This document shows positions 1-10,177 of a stretch of 64,000 nucleotides of DNA, piece by piece (within the stretch, counting starts at the first letter, position 1; each line of letters begins with the position of its first letter). The DNA lies in contig JAHRBS010000013.1 in NCBI GenBank assembly GCA_024305745.1, positions 2,232,001 to 2,296,000 of the forward strand, read 5' to 3'. Origin of the DNA: Polyporus tsugae (lineage: Eukaryota > Basidiomycota > Agaricomycetes > Polyporales > Polyporaceae). The notes under the pieces are model-generated. The model was not told where the DNA came from. It did not search any database and worked only from the letters and a program-made list of their open reading frames with translations. The translations under genes and the position numbers were made by a program.

Positions 1-1498
1 AGAACCGAGGACCGGGCGGACCGATAGCGCGAGAGTGTGGAGGTGCGGGCACAGGTGGGCGAACGGGATGAGGCCGTCGAGCGAAGCGAGCGGTTCCGCG
101 TCGTCGTCGGTGCGCCATGCTGAGCAGCCTGGGCCGAGGCCGAGGTGGAGCCTGCGAATCTTGCGCCATGAGGAGGCCATGCTGCGGAGCATCTCGTTCG
201 TGACCGCGAACCGGGCTGGGATGGCGAGCTCGAGGTCTACGATGTTCTTCAGCTTGTAGAGAGGCATGAGGTCTTCCTCGCCAATTGCCCCGTCCTTCTC
301 TGCTACGCCGTGCACGGAGACAGAGACCGATCGGAGTCGATTGTATCCGGGTCGGTTGGCGATGGTGGAGAGAAGATCCTTGACCTCTTGAACGGGGATG
401 TGCCAGTAGTGGACGCTAATTCGGATGATGTGGACGGCGGGAGAGGAAACAGATCGCATCACAGCATTAGGAACGGCGGCATTTTGTTGGTGAACGAGGG
501 AGAAGGTACGGAGCTTGTAAAAGTAATTCTTGCTCGACGTATCAGCGAAGAGTGCAAGAGACTCGGCGTCGCGGCTGTCGTCGATTTTGAAGCCAACATC
601 GGTAAGGTTGGGGAGAGTCGCCAGGTGCAGTACCGCTTGGGGGGTGAGTGGTATTAGCGTCACTTGCACTGAGATCAACTGCAGGAAACTGGGGAGAGCG
701 TTGGAGAGAGCGGTAGCCATGGCATTGAACCACGGGGAGCAAAGGGCATTGAAGAATAGGAGATCTGGGCACTTCTCTTGCATTTTCGAAAGCATCCATC
801 CGTAGATACTGAGATCCATCTGCTGTTTGATGATTTGGCATTTATCCGAAATGTTGCGCAGATTCTGGCTGAAGAAAATGGGCAGGGCACGGTAGTATGT
901 CGTGGGATCTTCAGCTTTGGGAGATAGGTGGAGAACGCCTAGGTTTGGGAACGGGGTGTGGTCGTTGAAAGAGAAGTAGGTGGAGAACGCGTCCAGAACG
1001 GAAGTCTGGCAGAGATGACTCCATACGTGTGGGGGGAAAGTTTTTACCGCGTGTGACTCGCTGAGGATTCGCTTGACACGAGGGGCGTAGTGCTGGAAGC
1101 GCAAGAAGTCTGCATCGACCAAGGGGCGCAAAATTGACTACAGGACGATGAGAGACGAACACGAATTAAGAGGTAATATATACACGCACCAGATGCAGCT
1201 CCGTCTTCGCGCTCCAACGATTCCGGTGGGGCTTCTCTTCTATGGTCCAAGCGTCCGGTGGAAGGGTGAAGACCAAACAGCCGTACCCTGGGAGAGTGTC
1301 CCAAAGTGCGTTGACAGCGTGTTCGTGTAGAATCCGAGACGTTCTTGTGAGAGCGAGGACTGCGCTCAGCCCAACGTACCTCTCCTTCCGATTGGGCCAC
1401 TTCTGTCCGTTGTTCTCGGGTGGTTCCCTCAAGAGTCGCGCGCAGATGTTGCGTAGAACTTCGGGAGGGAGTGTGTTGAGGCCTACGGCGGCAGACAT
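1..1498 (-). CDS. F-box domain protein, 3' end cut by window edge
   Basis: Probable substrate-recognition subunit of an SCF-type ubiquitin ligase. Exon 1 is 1498-1190, the intron 1189-1138 (GTGCGT...TGTAG), and exon 2 runs from 1137 without a stop to base 1, so the C-terminus lies outside the window. The N-terminus (residues 9-25, LPPEVLRNICARLL) has the usual F-box start, followed by ALTRTSRILHEHAVNALW and VFTLPPDAW. Exon 2 opens with RPLVDADFLRFQHYAPRV, and the rest looks like irregular leucine-rich repeats (for example AHLCPHLHTLAL near base 40). The whole layout, including the phase-0 intron, matches the two F-box genes to the right, so the three are paralogs. No target can be inferred. 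The F-box call is by motif; the full reading frame was checked for stops. Confidence 0.8.
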
Positions 1499-2132
1499 TG
1501 TGCGTGAAGCATGCTATCCGGGAGCAAAGCAGACAAGTGGTGAACATAGGTCCTCAAAACCTATTTGACGCCCATGCAAGCCAACTGGCAGACAGTTGGC
1601 AGACCCCAGGCAGACCCTCGCCGAGAACTCCTGCTCGAACACATTTCCGCATGTAACATTTTGCCTTGACAACAGATCTAGGCTCAAGCGCTCATGTGAT
1701 CAAGCTCGAAGCGCGAACAATCTCGATCCATTTAAAGCCTCTTCTGAGTCGCCGACAATTAATACGACTACTTACGTTGTCTCCGCAACGGCCCCATCGC
1801 CGCACTCCTCTAGTTGAATGCCGCCGATCGCATACACCGAGCGGTGGATCACAATTATGCACATTCGCCGCGGTGGCCCAGGTCGTTCGGCAGCAAGAGA
1901 GGACCGGCGGACCGAGGCAAATCCTGCCTGAATTCACAATCTGGTATCCGAGCGGAATCGAATGGTCACAGTTGAGGAGCACAGCTGGTTCGTACTGCTA
2001 CTTCCTAGTGGACTGCCTTTTCCAAGTTTGTGTATGTTGTGGAAGCGCTGTAGTAGTAGCATGAGTGTACAGTCGACAACAGTAAGTTATAAAGATCATC
2101 ATACCGCCAGGCTAAACCAACCCAACAACCAG
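1499..2132. other. Intergenic region between F-box genes 1 and 2
   Basis: This is the upstream region of the leftward F-box gene and the downstream region of the second F-box gene. It has only short open frames, none resembling a protein. I see no clear TATA box or repeat here. Confidence 0.5.
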
Positions 2133-3935
2133 TCACTGCGACTCGGGCGTACGTACCCACCACGGATTGGCCCTTCCCATGTGCGTGGCCGCCCAGGTTC
2201 TCTCCTGCCTCCTCACAGTCATAAGGCTGTACACCAAGGACGAGACCTCCTCCCACCTGGCCGTGATCTCCGCCGGCGTCCCGACGGTGCCATCCAGGTC
2301 CTCCCCGATCATGTCCTCCTCCATGTCGGCCCTCCACGCAGTCACGACTCCGTCCAGCCGCGGGAACAGATACGACAGGAACGACGCGACGGGAACGGGG
2401 TCATCCACGGTCGACAGCCCGACCTTCAGGAGCGAGACGTGGCTCTCCGCAGCGCCGCTCGCAGAACGCGGCTGGTCGAGCAAGGCGCGAGGGACGCGCG
2501 CCACGTCCATGTTGACGGGAAGCCCAAGCACCACCAGTTCGGGACAGAGCCGGACAAAAGGGACGAGACCGGATAGCGTCGCAGTTGGGCGGTAGACGGC
2601 CGAGTCCCAGAACCCGGGGTGCTCGACGCAGAGCTCGAGTCGGAGGAGCGTGGGCCAGGCGGCGGCCATGTCGGCGAGGAAAGTGTCGTCAATGTCGACG
2701 ACGTGTCTAACGTCGATGTCCAAGATGCGGAGGTCGGAGAGCTTGAGAAGGGGTTCAAATGTCGTCCGACCGAGGTGTGGGCCAGTGAGCATCGAGCTGA
2801 CGGAGACGACGATGCAGGTCAGGGAGGAGTGGCGGCTGAGCTCGAGACATAAGTCAGAGATGTCTTCGGAGGTGCAGTAGAAACCGAATTCCTCGGAGGG
2901 ATGGATAGTGACGTGATGGAGGACGGGAGAGGAGACGAATTTCAGGAACCATGTGCTGAGCGCGAGGAAACGATTCTTGAAAATCATTGTCCGGAGGCTC
3001 GGGAAGTAGTAGGCTTGACCATTGGTTGACGTAGAAGTCAAGGACAGAGTGTCGGCCTGTGTTATTTCGTCAGAAGGGCTTGCGTGGAGAATATCGAGGT
3101 TTTGAAGTCTTCCGAGGTGCGAGATGGCCGGGAGGTCCAATGGGATACCAGTGACAACGACACTGGTGAGATCCTCGAAGCTGCGAATGATGTCTGACAG
3201 GGCAGAAACAAGCAAAGGTCTTGATATGGGTTCCATGTCGATAGCGAACCTGGATAGGGCGGGACATATACGCGGAAGTGCTCGTATGCAGTCAAGGTTG
3301 TCTGCATCGGCATACTCGGTGTCGCTTTGACGGGGCAGCGAGCACGAACACATATGACACACACTACCTAGTTTGGGACCGAAAAGGACGTGAGACATCT
3401 CGGATTGTGTCGACGAAAAACACCGATACTGGAGGGTATGGATATTAGGAAGGAGGATGCCAGCCGGGGAATGGATTGCAAGAGCTTCCAAGACATCAAG
3501 AGCGATCAAGCCAACGTCTGCTTGTGTAATACATTTGATGCGAGGCGCATAATGCTCCAGTCTAGCAAAGTCGGACTGAACTGGCGGTCTCTTGAAGGAC
3601 TTGAAATGTTGACCAAGTCAGCCCAAGGGACCATCTGCAGCATGATCTAACCCCTCACGTACCAGTTGCGTGCCACAGACGAGGTAAGGACCCCGAGACA
3701 CAGTGGCACGGGTTCCGAGCCACAAATCTTCTGGTAGAGTGTAGATAATAACAGCAAAGTCGGGGATCGTGCCCCAGAGTGCACTGACTGCTGGTTCATG
3801 AAGGAGTCGAGAGGTGCGTGCCAAGGATGCGAGGGTCTCGACAGGCCCTGCATGCCGATATGGAACCGAAAAACGTGGAAAAGAGAGAGACCTGCAGATA
3901 TTGTTGAGGACTTCGAGTGGAAGCGAGTGCAGCAT
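2133..3935 (-). CDS. F-box domain protein, second paralog
   Basis: Probable SCF adaptor, 579 residues by this model: exon 1 3935-3663, intron 3662-3600 (GTACGT...CAAG, 63 bases), exon 2 3599 to the stop at 2133. I chose the ATG at 3935 because it puts MLHSLPLEVLNNICRSL at the N-terminus, as in the paralogs; an in-frame ATG at 3986 would add 17 residues. The F-box (residues 3-20) is followed by SLARTSRLLHEPAVSALW and IYTLPEDLW, then after the intron by FKRPPVQSDFARLEHYAPRI. The remainder is a leucine-rich solenoid ending near an acidic MEEDMIGEDLDG stretch. The intron falls after the same motif and in the same phase as in the flanking copies. Function beyond the F-box is unknown. Confidence 0.85.
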
Positions 3936-4488
3936 AGTAGCTATAGTAACCTGAGTGACTTGGGTGTGGTAGCTGAAATCGAGCAAGTCGGAGCTGTAGA
4001 TTGGGCGGGTAGAAGCAACAAGCTTAAGCGCTTAAGCACTTAGGGGACTACACCTTGCGGGCTTGCGGGCCGCAGTACCCGAGGTCACGTCGAGTCGCGT
4101 CACAGCATGACAGCGACGGTCAAGGAAGCATCTCGCGTGCCACGGCCAGCCTTGTCCCCCTTCGGGCCCCAACTGTGTCCTGCACCTCACTCCGTCCGTA
4201 TTCCTTCATGTCTAACCATGGCGACATTTCCTCACGAGATCCTTTCTAACCACAGTACCCCATGGTCTCGAGTCGTGTGAGCTGCGTGACTACAAAAGGG
4301 AACGCGTCACGGGCTAAGTGGCCACTGCCAGTCCCAAATCCAATTGTCCTTGCCATGCGTGAGTAAGTAGAACCGTGACGCCGCCACTGTGAGTACTTGG
4401 TCTTGAACGGTAGCCAAGGTTGACTGTCCGAGTTGTCCTGCAGGGCCTCGCTCAGCCTCCGTGTTTCTTCGTGTCTTCCACCTCAACC
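3936..4488. other. Divergent promoter region of F-box genes 2 and 3
   Basis: This is the shared 5' region between the leftward second F-box gene and the rightward third one. It contains a decayed copy of the third gene's own start region (separate entry). No other gene-like frame was seen. Confidence 0.5.
4175..4279 (+). pseudogene. Aborted duplicate of the 5' end of F-box gene 3
   Basis: ATGGCGACATTTCCTCACGA at 4219 matches ATGGCCACATTTCCTCCCGA at the start of the third F-box gene (4489) almost base for base for about 30 bases. The leader before it (CCTCACTCCG... TTCCTTCATG) also resembles the leader before 4489. The copy reads MATFPHEILS and then diverges, ending at a stop 20 codons after the ATG. 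It is a small local duplication and cannot make an F-box protein. Its ATG lies upstream of the real start, so it could be an upstream ORF in the third gene's leader if transcription starts far enough out. Confidence 0.65.
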
Positions 4489-6334
4489 ATGGCCACATTT
4501 CCTCCCGAGATCCTTTCCGATGTATGTGAATGTCTCATGGTTCCCGACACGGATGGCCCCCCGGAAACACAGTATCTCGGGTTCCAGACCATTCCATCCC
4601 TTGCGCGCACATGTCGTGATTTCCACGACTTTGCCCTCAACGCCCTCTGGCATACCATTCCATCCGTTGCACTCCTCGTATACACACTTCCCCAAGACGC
4701 CTGGGAGGCCGAGGTGCGGGAAGGCAAATGGAAGGGAGATGATGCGCCGAAGACCCATGTACAAATGGTATGTGGCCGCAGCTCTTCGCCATTTTCTATC
4801 CTCTCAATCCACTCGTACACAGGTTTTGCGTCGTCCGTTAGTGGATGACGATCTTCTGCGCTGGAAGCACTACGCACCCCGCGTGTTACGGGTATTACCT
4901 GTCATCAACTGTGAATGGTTCCCAGAGCGAGCCCGCTTTCATGAGCCTGACCCTTCAATCATGGACGCACTCGCTTCCTTGTTCCCTCACGGTTCATTAC
5001 TCCCCAATCTTCGTGTTTACCACGCCTTCCATGTGGACGGTTTCGAGCTTTATCGCACACTGCCTGTCTTGTTTGGCCCTAAATTGAGCAATTTCTATCA
5101 TTGCTGCGTTAACACACCCTCGGCATTCGACTCAGAAGAAAATGACTACACACGCATGCTCGCCAAGCTTCGCGAACGGTCACCATCGCTCGAGTCTTTG
5201 GGGTTCAGCGCCGAACCTTGCTCGAGCCGGTTCGCCGACAACGTGCTACACGATCTGTCCCATTACCGAGTGCTCGTTCTTGCACTGCTTGACGGTATCC
5301 CGGTTACCGCACCCGCCCTTCTACACCTTTCCACAGTAAAGAACCTACAAAGTCTCCACGCAACACTCTCGCCGGAACTCGGCGAAGACGCCTTCGACGA
5401 CGTCCCACCAGCAGCCCACTTCTCCACCTTGCGCCACATCTATCTCCAGCATGAGACCAGCCTCGCCGTCTGCACCGCGGTTATCCGCTTCATCCGCTCT
5501 AAAGTCTTCTCCACCGCTGAGGTCAAGTGCGACAGCCCTGGCAGCGCCACAGTCGCGCACGTCCGCGACTTTTTCTCCATGCTCGCCGACTCTCCCTTCC
5601 AGTCATCGCCCATGCGCATCAGCCTCGAAGTGAACGCCCTCGCGGACCCCGAGTCCTCCCCGATTACCAACGACACCTTCGCCGGGCTCCTCCGGCTCAA
5701 GGTCCTTGTCGCCCTCAACCTCGACATCTGCCACCCCCTCGCCATCGACGACGAGCTCATCACCGCCCTCGCCTACTCCTTCCCGGACCTCAACTACCTC
5801 AACCTCGCCACGAAGCGCCCGTGGAAGGGTCCGCCCCCGCGCTCGGGCTCAGCTCCTGGAGGCGCGAAGACGTCGGAGACGGCCCCGTCGATCCGCGCCC
5901 TCGTCCAGCTCGCGAAGCATTGCCCGCGCATGCACACCGTCGGGTTCGAGCTCGACGCGCATACGTGCGACCCCGAGACGCGCCCGGGCGGCGGCACGGT
6001 GCACACCGCGCTGCGCACGCTCCGCGTAGGGTGCTCGACGATCGCGAGCCCCGAGGCCGTCGCCGCGTTCCTGTCGGACGTTTTTCCGAAGCTGGTCGAT
6101 GTCGACAACGATTGGGCGCGCGAGGTCGACCTCGAGGGCGAGGACGCGGTCGACCTGGCGGACATGGACGCGGAGGAGCGTCGGCGGCTCGAGCGCGACG
6201 TGCGCTACCGGGAGGCGTGGTGGGACGTCGAGTATCTGATCAAGGAGTTCCTGGGGATCAGGATGCAGGAGAGGGATTGGGCTGAGCGTGCGCGCTCTGG
6301 TTCGGTCACGAGCAGTAGCGCAATGTCGGAATAG
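4489..6334 (+). CDS. F-box domain protein, third paralog
   Basis: Probable SCF substrate adaptor of 596 residues: exon 1 4489-4767, intron 4768-4822 (GTATGT...ACACAG, 55 bases), exon 2 4823-6334. The start is the first ATG in the frame with a good context (CAACCATGG) and yields MATFPPEILSDVCECL. After the F-box come SLARTCRDFHDFALNALW and VYTLPQDAW, then RRPLVDDDLLRWKHYAPRV just past the intron. The C-terminal half is leucine-rich, with segments such as LVQLAKHCPRMHTVGFEL that align with the other two genes, and it ends in a charged tail (DLEGEDAVDLADMDAEERRR). Bases 5700-6280 are very GC-rich, which opens long frames on both strands; these are shadows. Confidence 0.87.
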
Positions 6335-6950
6335 CACCTGCGTTGTGGGGTCCCTTGAGGCTCGATCATCGCAACACGCTGCAACTATAACAGTATTCCG
6401 TATTCACGATAACACATGGGCTTTTAATATGCCCCCTAAGCTGCCTTGATTGATGTACGAATAACCGTCTAACATCACACCGCCGCTCGGACATGCATAT
6501 AACATTTCATTGTCCTTAGAGCGGTCGACTCGGACAGTCGGCAGGGCAAGGGTTCCAATCACTCGTGCGACGGCCTGTGTTAACGTTGGGAGGCGTGACA
6601 TTGTCTTCCATGCCTTCGAAATTTGCAAGGGCCGCCTTGGTAACGAAAGGTGACAGCAGGCACATTACACCCGCTCGTAGTTCGATACGCCAGGCTTCCA
6701 AGGAATGAAGTATGCCAGAGGTTCATCACACATCACACAATGCAACGGGTATGAGATCCAGGATGCCTTTCCTACTTAAGGTATAATGTACATGTAGTAG
6801 CAGTAAGCAGCACGGTGTCCATGAGTGTCCACGATACGTATACGTACGGTATATGCGGTGATTTGCAGCGTATGGTGCGTCCGGTGCGGTGCGGTGTGCT
6901 TGCGTATGCGATAGAAATAATCCAAAGTCTCACAGCCAAACAAAAATCAT
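6335..6950. other. Intergenic region, convergent 3' ends
   Basis: This lies between the stop of the third F-box gene and the stop of the protease gene. It is AT-richer than its surroundings, as expected for 3' untranslated and terminator sequence of both genes. No gene was seen. Confidence 0.5.
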
Positions 6951-9136
6951 TCACAGAATGCACAACGAGGATAACAAAGAGAGCGTGACGAGCAAGACGG
7001 ACGACCACGCGCCGCTGGGCACGCGAAGCGATGCCGGGGCAGCGTTCGCTGGCGCCGAAGACGATGTGGGCACAGCGGAGGTGGTCATGGTGATGGTTAT
7101 GATAGGGGGAGGAGAAGGAATAGAAGGGTTCGATGTGGGCGTCACAGCCGAGCCGTTCGCAGCGCTGGACTGGGCCGCGCTCGCACTTCCTGAAGTTGAG
7201 CTAGCGGTCTCGGTAATGAGGCTGCTCGCGGTAGGTGCCGCATCGCCCTTGGCTGAGAAGACAACCACTGATCAGTACTGGGGAGTAGGGGATAACTGCA
7301 CGGAACTTACACTCGAAGTTGCCCGACTTCTCAGCGTCATCAACCGCCTGCTGGAAAATCTCGGTCGCGTTTTGCGGCACAAGAGAGACGAAGCCGATGC
7401 GAGGAGGGTCAACAGAGGGATGCGTGAGGTTGCCATAGTAGAAGATAACCATGTTGCTCTTCAAGAACGGGTCGCCGAGGTTCCAGCTGAACAGAGCGCC
7501 AGTGCTGGGGGCATCGGTAGTGACGACATTGTTCGCAATGCAGTTCGTCACATCCCCCTTCTTGTGCTGCGAGGTGAAGTCGCGAGGGTCAACAGGGAAC
7601 ATCTTGCCGCCAATCTGGTACGCGAGGGTGTGGGGCTGGTCGCAGGGGAGGATGGGCTGGGCGTTGCTGTTCGCGGCGAACGAGGTAGAGACCTGTGACA
7701 TAATATTGTTTACGACATCCTGGGGACCGCGGATGAGGGAGTTGCCCGTGTCTATCAGAGCAGAAACCTCCGACTTGTTGAGGCCAGCACCGGATTGAGT
7801 AGAGTCGGCGAGCTTCTGACCATCGAGGAAGACGCCATCAATGGGAACCTCCCAGCGCCTGCAGAACTAACCGTTAGTGGGAGGTCATCGATTGAGCCGC
7901 GAAAGGACAGAACACACAGGGGATACTTTTCGTTTGGCGCAAAGGTCGGGGGAGAGACACCACCTTCCGCCGTGTCGTAGAGGCGTACTGGCACCCATGT
8001 AATGTTAGACTCATTGATCTCGTCCGGAAGCTGTCCAATGGTGATCTGGCCCTCGCCGGAAATATCGATAGTATTGCGCTGGAGAGTAATCTTGGAAGAG
8101 AGAGAACATGGGTACATGCTAGACCGCAAAGTGCGAAGCTTGAAACGTACCGCGAACAAAGGGTCGTCGATCATGTCTGCCTCGATCATACGCGACACAA
8201 TCGGCCCATACGAGCCCATCTGGGAGATGAACGTGTCGGTATTGGGAGGGTTGTTGAACTAGACCAGACCCAATGTATCAGCGCCAAACCCTCCGACTGT
8301 GGAAGACGGCACATACCGCCTTATTAACTGCAGCTGCTTGGACAAAGCTGATCCGCATATAAGACATCGAGAACCAGGATATGATACAAATGAGCACTAC
8401 CTCTGACCAGGGAAGCCAAGGCCGAGAATGCCGGCACCACCGTTTGAGACGGCAGAGTTGTCGGTGTCGTTGATCGCGCCTAGCGGCTGGTTTTGCAAGG
8501 TCAATGCGGCAAGTGTAACGGTATCGGTTCCGACGGGACCGGTTGCGTAGGTGCCGCTGGTGGAGTCGCCGTATTTCAACGAGACCGTGGTCCCTAACGA
8601 CTTGAAGGTCTTGGCGTCGTAGGGCTGGGCAGTTGAACTTTGACATTGCGTGGTCTGGCAATCTTTAGACATAACCCATAGATCGCTCGATCCAGTATCT
8701 GCGATCGGACGCACGTCAGGCGCGTGTTCTCCTCACGTACGGCTTGCATAAACGACAGAACAATAACTGACCAAGGTTGACAGCAGTAGTAGAGTCGCCG
8801 ATTATCACAGCAACAGTATAGAAGCTGAGCATAATTGTCGGTTCGTAGGCAGACAGATAACAATTGGTTTCCGACTTACAGGTCTGCACTATCACCGAGG
8901 CCAACTTCGCCACCAGCAACATCTCCATTCTTGTCTTGTCTCTTGACCTCTCTGCGTTGCCGTCCAAACGGGAGCACGATTCCACCCTTCTTGGGTCTTG
9001 TGGACGTCGAGCTTTTAGTGCTCTTGAGGAGGGGGGCAGGAACAGAAGCGGGAAGAGGGACGGTCAGAGCAAGCTCTACAAGGGCGAAAACGAGGAGCGC
9101 GAGAGAGAGCGAGGAGCACCGGCTAGACGAGTACAT
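6951..9136 (-). CDS. GPI-anchored pepsin-like aspartic protease (yapsin type, family A1)
   Basis: Secreted or wall-bound acid endoprotease, 587 residues in eight exons: 9136-8880, 8824-8772, 8698-8408, 8333-8317, 8258-8151, 8090-7918, 7858-7311 and 7267-6951, whose lengths sum to 588 codons. The N-terminus (from MYSSSRCSSLSLALLVFALV) is a signal peptide, followed by a pro-region with KRQ. The first catalytic motif is LDTGSSDLWV, its Asp codon split by an intron. The flap region has KYGDSTSGTYATG and the second catalytic motif is ALIDTGNSL. The C-terminus is Ser/Thr/Pro-rich and ends in a hydrophobic stretch (WSSVLLVTLSLLSSLCIL), the signature of a GPI anchor. Exon 4 is only 17 bases, encoding AVNKA. 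The intron at 7310-7268 is short (43 bases). Substrate is unknown. Confidence 0.9.
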
Positions 9137-10177
9137 CGTGAAGAAAACAGCGGGCGACCTGCGCAGAGAAGAGAAAAGAAAGTATTGCAGAGAGCGAAAA
9201 AAAGACGGATCCCAGACCAAGTGACCCTCCTTCGACCAGAGTGCGACAGGGAGAACACAGGGGGCGAGCCGAGGCCACAAGGCATGGTATATAACTGCGG
9301 CGATTGAGGAACCAGTGTCTCTTCCGAGATCTCGAGGCGGTACGGGCTGGTACGCGCCAGTGGTAACCGGTAACCAGCCAACAAATCAGACCCTCCCCAG
9401 ACGAGGCTCATCAGGCGTCTACTCTCTATCCCTCGTCCCATTGGACAGTCTCGCTAGCGCTTCTTCTTCCCGACACAGGCACGTCCTCCCTCATTCATCC
9501 TGCCAAGGTTCTTATCCCCTTCATTGACATGAGAGACGACAGGCTGTCGAAGGATGCACGGGACCATTCCTAGGGCAAGTCGGACCAGGATTCAGGACAC
9601 AGCGGGGTGTTACAGCTAGATTGAATGACCAGCCAACACAATCCCATACTGAGCATGAACAGGCACTCCATGATGCTGAGCACTGTGGGAAGGATGTACG
9701 AATGCATCATTAACCTGGAGGATATCTTTGGAGCAGTAAGGCAGCGGAGGGCGGCGGAGGGCGGCGGGTGCGCTATAACACAGATACCGTTGTCGAAACC
9801 CGACATCGACAGTATTTATAACTCGGGACTTTGACATGAGAGGCAACTCTAGATCTTGCGTGAGTTACTTCGCCGTTGAGAAGGACGAGAAGAAGTATCC
9901 ACTGGTGGATTAGACCATTGACTAACCATAAGCCACACCCTGGTGGATGCAATTGTCGACTATAATGGAAGCCAGATGTAATGTGGCAGATGATAACGGT
10001 GCGTTGGCAGCTTGTCGGAAGCGACAGCGGAGAGACCGTGAGTTGATGACAGCATTGAACGAGCATAGCATCAATTAAACAATGATAGTCGTACACACCG
10101 AGCTAAACGACCCCGGAATGCCCGATTCTCCAGCGGTCGGCCCTCCGATCCGCGTCAACTGGTCACTCATATGTGCC
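9137..10177. other. Intergenic region between protease and PRP6
   Basis: Upstream region of the protease and downstream region of PRP6. It holds a small GC-rich repeat (GCGGAGGGCG units at about 9744-9768). Only short frames are present and I see no further gene. Confidence 0.5.
9288..9293 (-). promoter_or_regulatory. TATA box of the aspartic protease gene
   Basis: TATATA (read on the minus strand as GTTATATACC) lies about 150 bases upstream of the protease ATG. This suits a leader of roughly 100 bases. Position and sequence only. Confidence 0.4.

Noticed and set aside
5527..6285. 252-codon Arg/Pro-rich frame on the plus strand
   Set aside because: It lies in another frame inside the confident third F-box gene, in a very GC-rich stretch; composition explains it.
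6520..6600. tRNA-like B-box word GGTTCCAATC
   Set aside because: No matching A-box or acceptor stem could be drawn around it. No tRNA or 5S gene found elsewhere either.
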